Shown: in pieces, positions 61,233 to 64,000 of the stretch
Numbering within the stretch: position 1 is the first letter of the stretch
Layout of the letters: each line of letters opens with the position of its first letter
NCBI RefSeq assembly: GCF_019399895.1
Contig: NC_091867.1
Span: 1,550,001-1,614,000, forward strand
DNA from: Cardiocondyla obscurior
Lineage: Eukaryota > Arthropoda > Insecta > Hymenoptera > Formicidae
Length of the DNA: 64,000 nt
Direction: 5' to 3'
Made by a program: the position numbers and the translations under genes
The notes under the pieces: model-generated
What the model saw: only the letters and a program-made list of their open reading frames with translations
Databases searched by the model: none
Told to the model about the DNA's origin: nothing

Positions 61233-62520
61233 ACGTCTGCAGCTTCCAACTTTTTTAAACCGCGCGTAGTACGCGTCCTGGGAATTCTTTCGCGAGAGCC
61301 ACCGGAGATATATTTTTCAGGTAGGTGAGTCACGCGCGCGCGCGCTGCAGCATACTTTCATCCCGCGGCGTATATCACGGGGCACGTACGTCCGTTTGCT
61401 AAATGCAGGCCCATTCTTATAACAGATCGCTTCTATTCCCGGCGTCCCTCCAAAAACTGTCATTTAACTCCGCGAGCGTTCGCATTGCGGAGGCACAACC
61501 TCCGCTAATTAGACTGGGTGGGACGCGGCGAACATTTGCGCCTCTCAACGGATAAAGTTATGTCAGACGGTGTTTGATAACTGTAACTTCGTAACTTTAC
61601 GCGCAATGACATTACGCCAATTACGTTACAACGATGTTATTTCAGAGAAGGTATACGTATTATTTATTTATCAAGAGGATAGGCAATTTTTTTTTTAATA
61701 TTGTTTAATTTGATTTTTTTTACTAAATGGTTTAGAGATCCGAGCCAATTGTGAATTTAGTAACCGATGCTGGTCGAGATTAAAAAGTCACTTCAATTTA
61801 TTTCGGAAACTCAATTCGGAGCGAGGAGGAGAAATCCTCGCGAGCTGTCGAGAACTCCCGCAAACATTGCCATTTTCTCGAAGATCCTCGCCGCAAAAAT
61901 ATAAGTATGGAATCGAGGGAAGTAAGAAATGCGAAAAAGCTGCGCGGTTGTGAGCGAGCGTAATGGCACGCCGGCTCCTCCTGAGGTCTGTCTGCCCTTA
62001 AAAGGAAAGCGCATGAGGCATGTGGGTCGAGAAAATCGGTGTTCGCGTGGTCGCGACACGCCATTATCGAAGGGCTCAAGTGGCACTCCATTCTTTCTCT
62101 CTTCTTCGGATTTATCGTTATCTCCCGCTGATAGCTTTTCTCCCTCCCCTTCCTTTTCTTTTCGCTCGCGTTGATCACCCGGGTCTACGGTCGCTACAGT
62201 TATCCCTTCCCCCGCAAAACAACGGGGATACGAAACGGTTCCGTATGGTGTAAAGCCTTCGTAACGAGAGCACTTCTAAGAACAAATTGTGCTCATCCTC
62301 CAACGCTCGGACTGTGCTCGGCCCGTTTATACTGGAGATGTTTATTTGGAAATACCGGAGGAACTTTGCTAAATATTTGCCCTTGCAAACGTGCATTCTC
62401 CCGGAGTAAATTCGCAAAAGAATTCTCGCAAATATTTGAGGTAGTTTGAAGCAGCACTTATTTCTTCGCTCATGTGTCTTTGATAAATCGAACGTCAGAA
62501 AATAATAATTAATCGCTTTT

Positions 62521-62592
62521 CTGAATTTTTACGTTTTTTTCCTTTTTTTTATTTTTTTTTTATTTTTATTTTTATTTTTTTTTTAATTTTGC
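62521..62592 (+). repeat. T-rich low-complexity tract
   Basis: Long T runs are broken by single A or C bases, with several TTTTTA-type repeats. Confidence 0.85.
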
Positions 62593-64000
62593 TTTAAAGA
62601 TTTTCTTTTGAGAAGAAATCTCACGAGTTTATGATCGCCGTCACTTCGTTACGGAGGTCAAAGTTCCACGGAAACTGCACATGTCAAAGTTCTTTTTAGG
62701 ATTCTTAACGCGCGAAAACATCATTCAAGTCCTTCTGAAGAGCTAACGATGTCGGAGATGTAACGTTTACGTTTCGCTAACTTGTCGCTTTTTCACGTTC
62801 GCGGCTTTTAACATAGTATTTTATTTTACAAACAATATATCAAACGTTGAGATTTACCTTACAAACATTTCAGGACGCTTCATTAATTTGCGCGCTCTAC
62901 AATTTCGATTACTTTCTTTTTTTTATTATTAATTATACGAGAATATTTCTCTATTTCTTCCTTGTTTGTTGAGAAATAACTTACGACATATAAGCGAAAG
63001 AAAAATCTACGGTGAAGAGGCTTCTTTTTTTTATTTTTTCTTTTCGGGAAAATGGTCGGAATGATCGTACCTTTTTTTTATGTAACCGGGAGAAAGATGA
63101 AGATCGTTGGAAGCACGCGCAATTACTTAGGTCAACCTCAAGTCGGACCCTTTTCAAACGATCTCTTCATTTAGACATATACTTTCTCTGCCGTTCCCTC
63201 GGGCACTTTTATACGATGAAAAATATACCGCGGAGAAACAGCCGAAGAGGAAATTTCCAGTTTATTCGTAGCGTGTTTAGCTCGCACGATTAATGTTGGG
63301 ACGCCGCAGTCATAATCCTCAATATAACATATTTTTAACCGCGAAAAATGATACGAGTGCCCCTCCAACTCTAATCGCGGTGCTTTTTCCGTTTTTTTTC
63401 TTTTCTTTTTTTTTTTCGCACGTGTTACGCCGAGGTAAAAATGAATTTTATTTTTGGACGTGCAATTTTTCCTTGATTATAAATTGCAAACGAAAATCAT
63501 AAGCGTGGCGTTCGCAAAACGAGATGAGGGAGGAGGGGGAGGGTCGAGAATTGTCGAGGACTGAGTGTTCGCGCGACGGTTTGGGCGCGCTTACTTCTTC
63601 AGACGGTTCTCCTCGAGCGTCTCGTAGATGCCGAGGAGGAAAATCAAATGGTGGAAACATTCCGGCGGCGGAGAGCGAAATGTAATTCCACGGAGATCAT
63701 GTTCGCGGCGTTTACAGGGACATGCATTCGCCCCCCGGAGGAGAGCCGCGTCCCAAGCGCGGTAACCGAGATTCTATTTCGAGGGCTTCGCCTCTCTCTT
63801 TCTCTCCTGCCTCCTTCTCGCGTTTCTTGATTAAAAGTGCCGGCTGAGGAAAATTGCAGGCAGCTCGCGCGCGAGGTCCCTCCATCGTTGGCGTCGCGCG
63901 CGAATCGTTTCTTCATTTTATCAGACCGCTCGCGGAAACTCTCTCCCGTTGCCTTCCGCTTCGCTCGCGATAAAACGGAAACCTTATTAGTGTCATTCAC

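Larger units (their letters stand above)
60010..64000 (+). other. dnr1 first intron, part 4 (to window end)
   Basis: Non-coding sequence continues to the edge. It holds a long pyrimidine tract ending CTCAG at 60094 and two close AG|GT junctions at 61226 and 61320, plus a T-rich low-complexity block near 62521-62592. No conserved FERM or RING sequence was recognised. Confidence 0.55.

Overview
The window is animal nuclear DNA, most likely from an insect. Every recognised gene is a split eukaryotic gene with GT-AG introns. The proteins match insect/animal families, and the non-coding DNA is rich in CpG and simple repeats. A hymenopteran such as an ant is my best guess from the base composition and intron style, but nothing in the sequence proves the species.

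The genes all lie in the first 18.6 kb. In order they are: Rac1 (minus, complete, 3 coding exons, 192 aa); a FUT10/FUT11-type fucosyltransferase, FucTB (plus, 7 coding exons, 438 aa), divergent from Rac1; tubulin cofactor D, TBCD (minus, 17 coding exons, 1158 aa), tail-to-tail with FucTB; the 40S ribosome assembly factor LTV1 (plus, 4 coding exons, 484 aa), divergent from TBCD; V-ATPase subunit G, Vha13 (plus, 4 coding exons, 118 aa); and the first coding exon of dnr1/MYLIP, a FERM-RING E3 ligase (plus, 18447-18533). All exon joins were read from splice signals, and the phases add up exactly for the five complete genes. These are housekeeping and signalling genes with no evident shared pathway.

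The TBCD-LTV1 spacer (about 3.6 kb) is repeat-rich. It holds two inverted 191-bp arms, three tandem copies of a 400-460 bp unit, and short tandem repeats.

From 18534 to the end (over 45 kb) I find no coding exon. The simplest reading is that this is the first intron of dnr1. It carries microsatellites, AT-rich islands, a 0.7 kb inverted-repeat element (59304-60009), and two close AG|GT junctions near 61.2-61.3 kb. Those junctions look like recursive-splicing (ratchet) sites, or else they border a small cassette exon. I saw no tRNA, rRNA, CRISPR array or recognisable transposase/reverse transcriptase gene.
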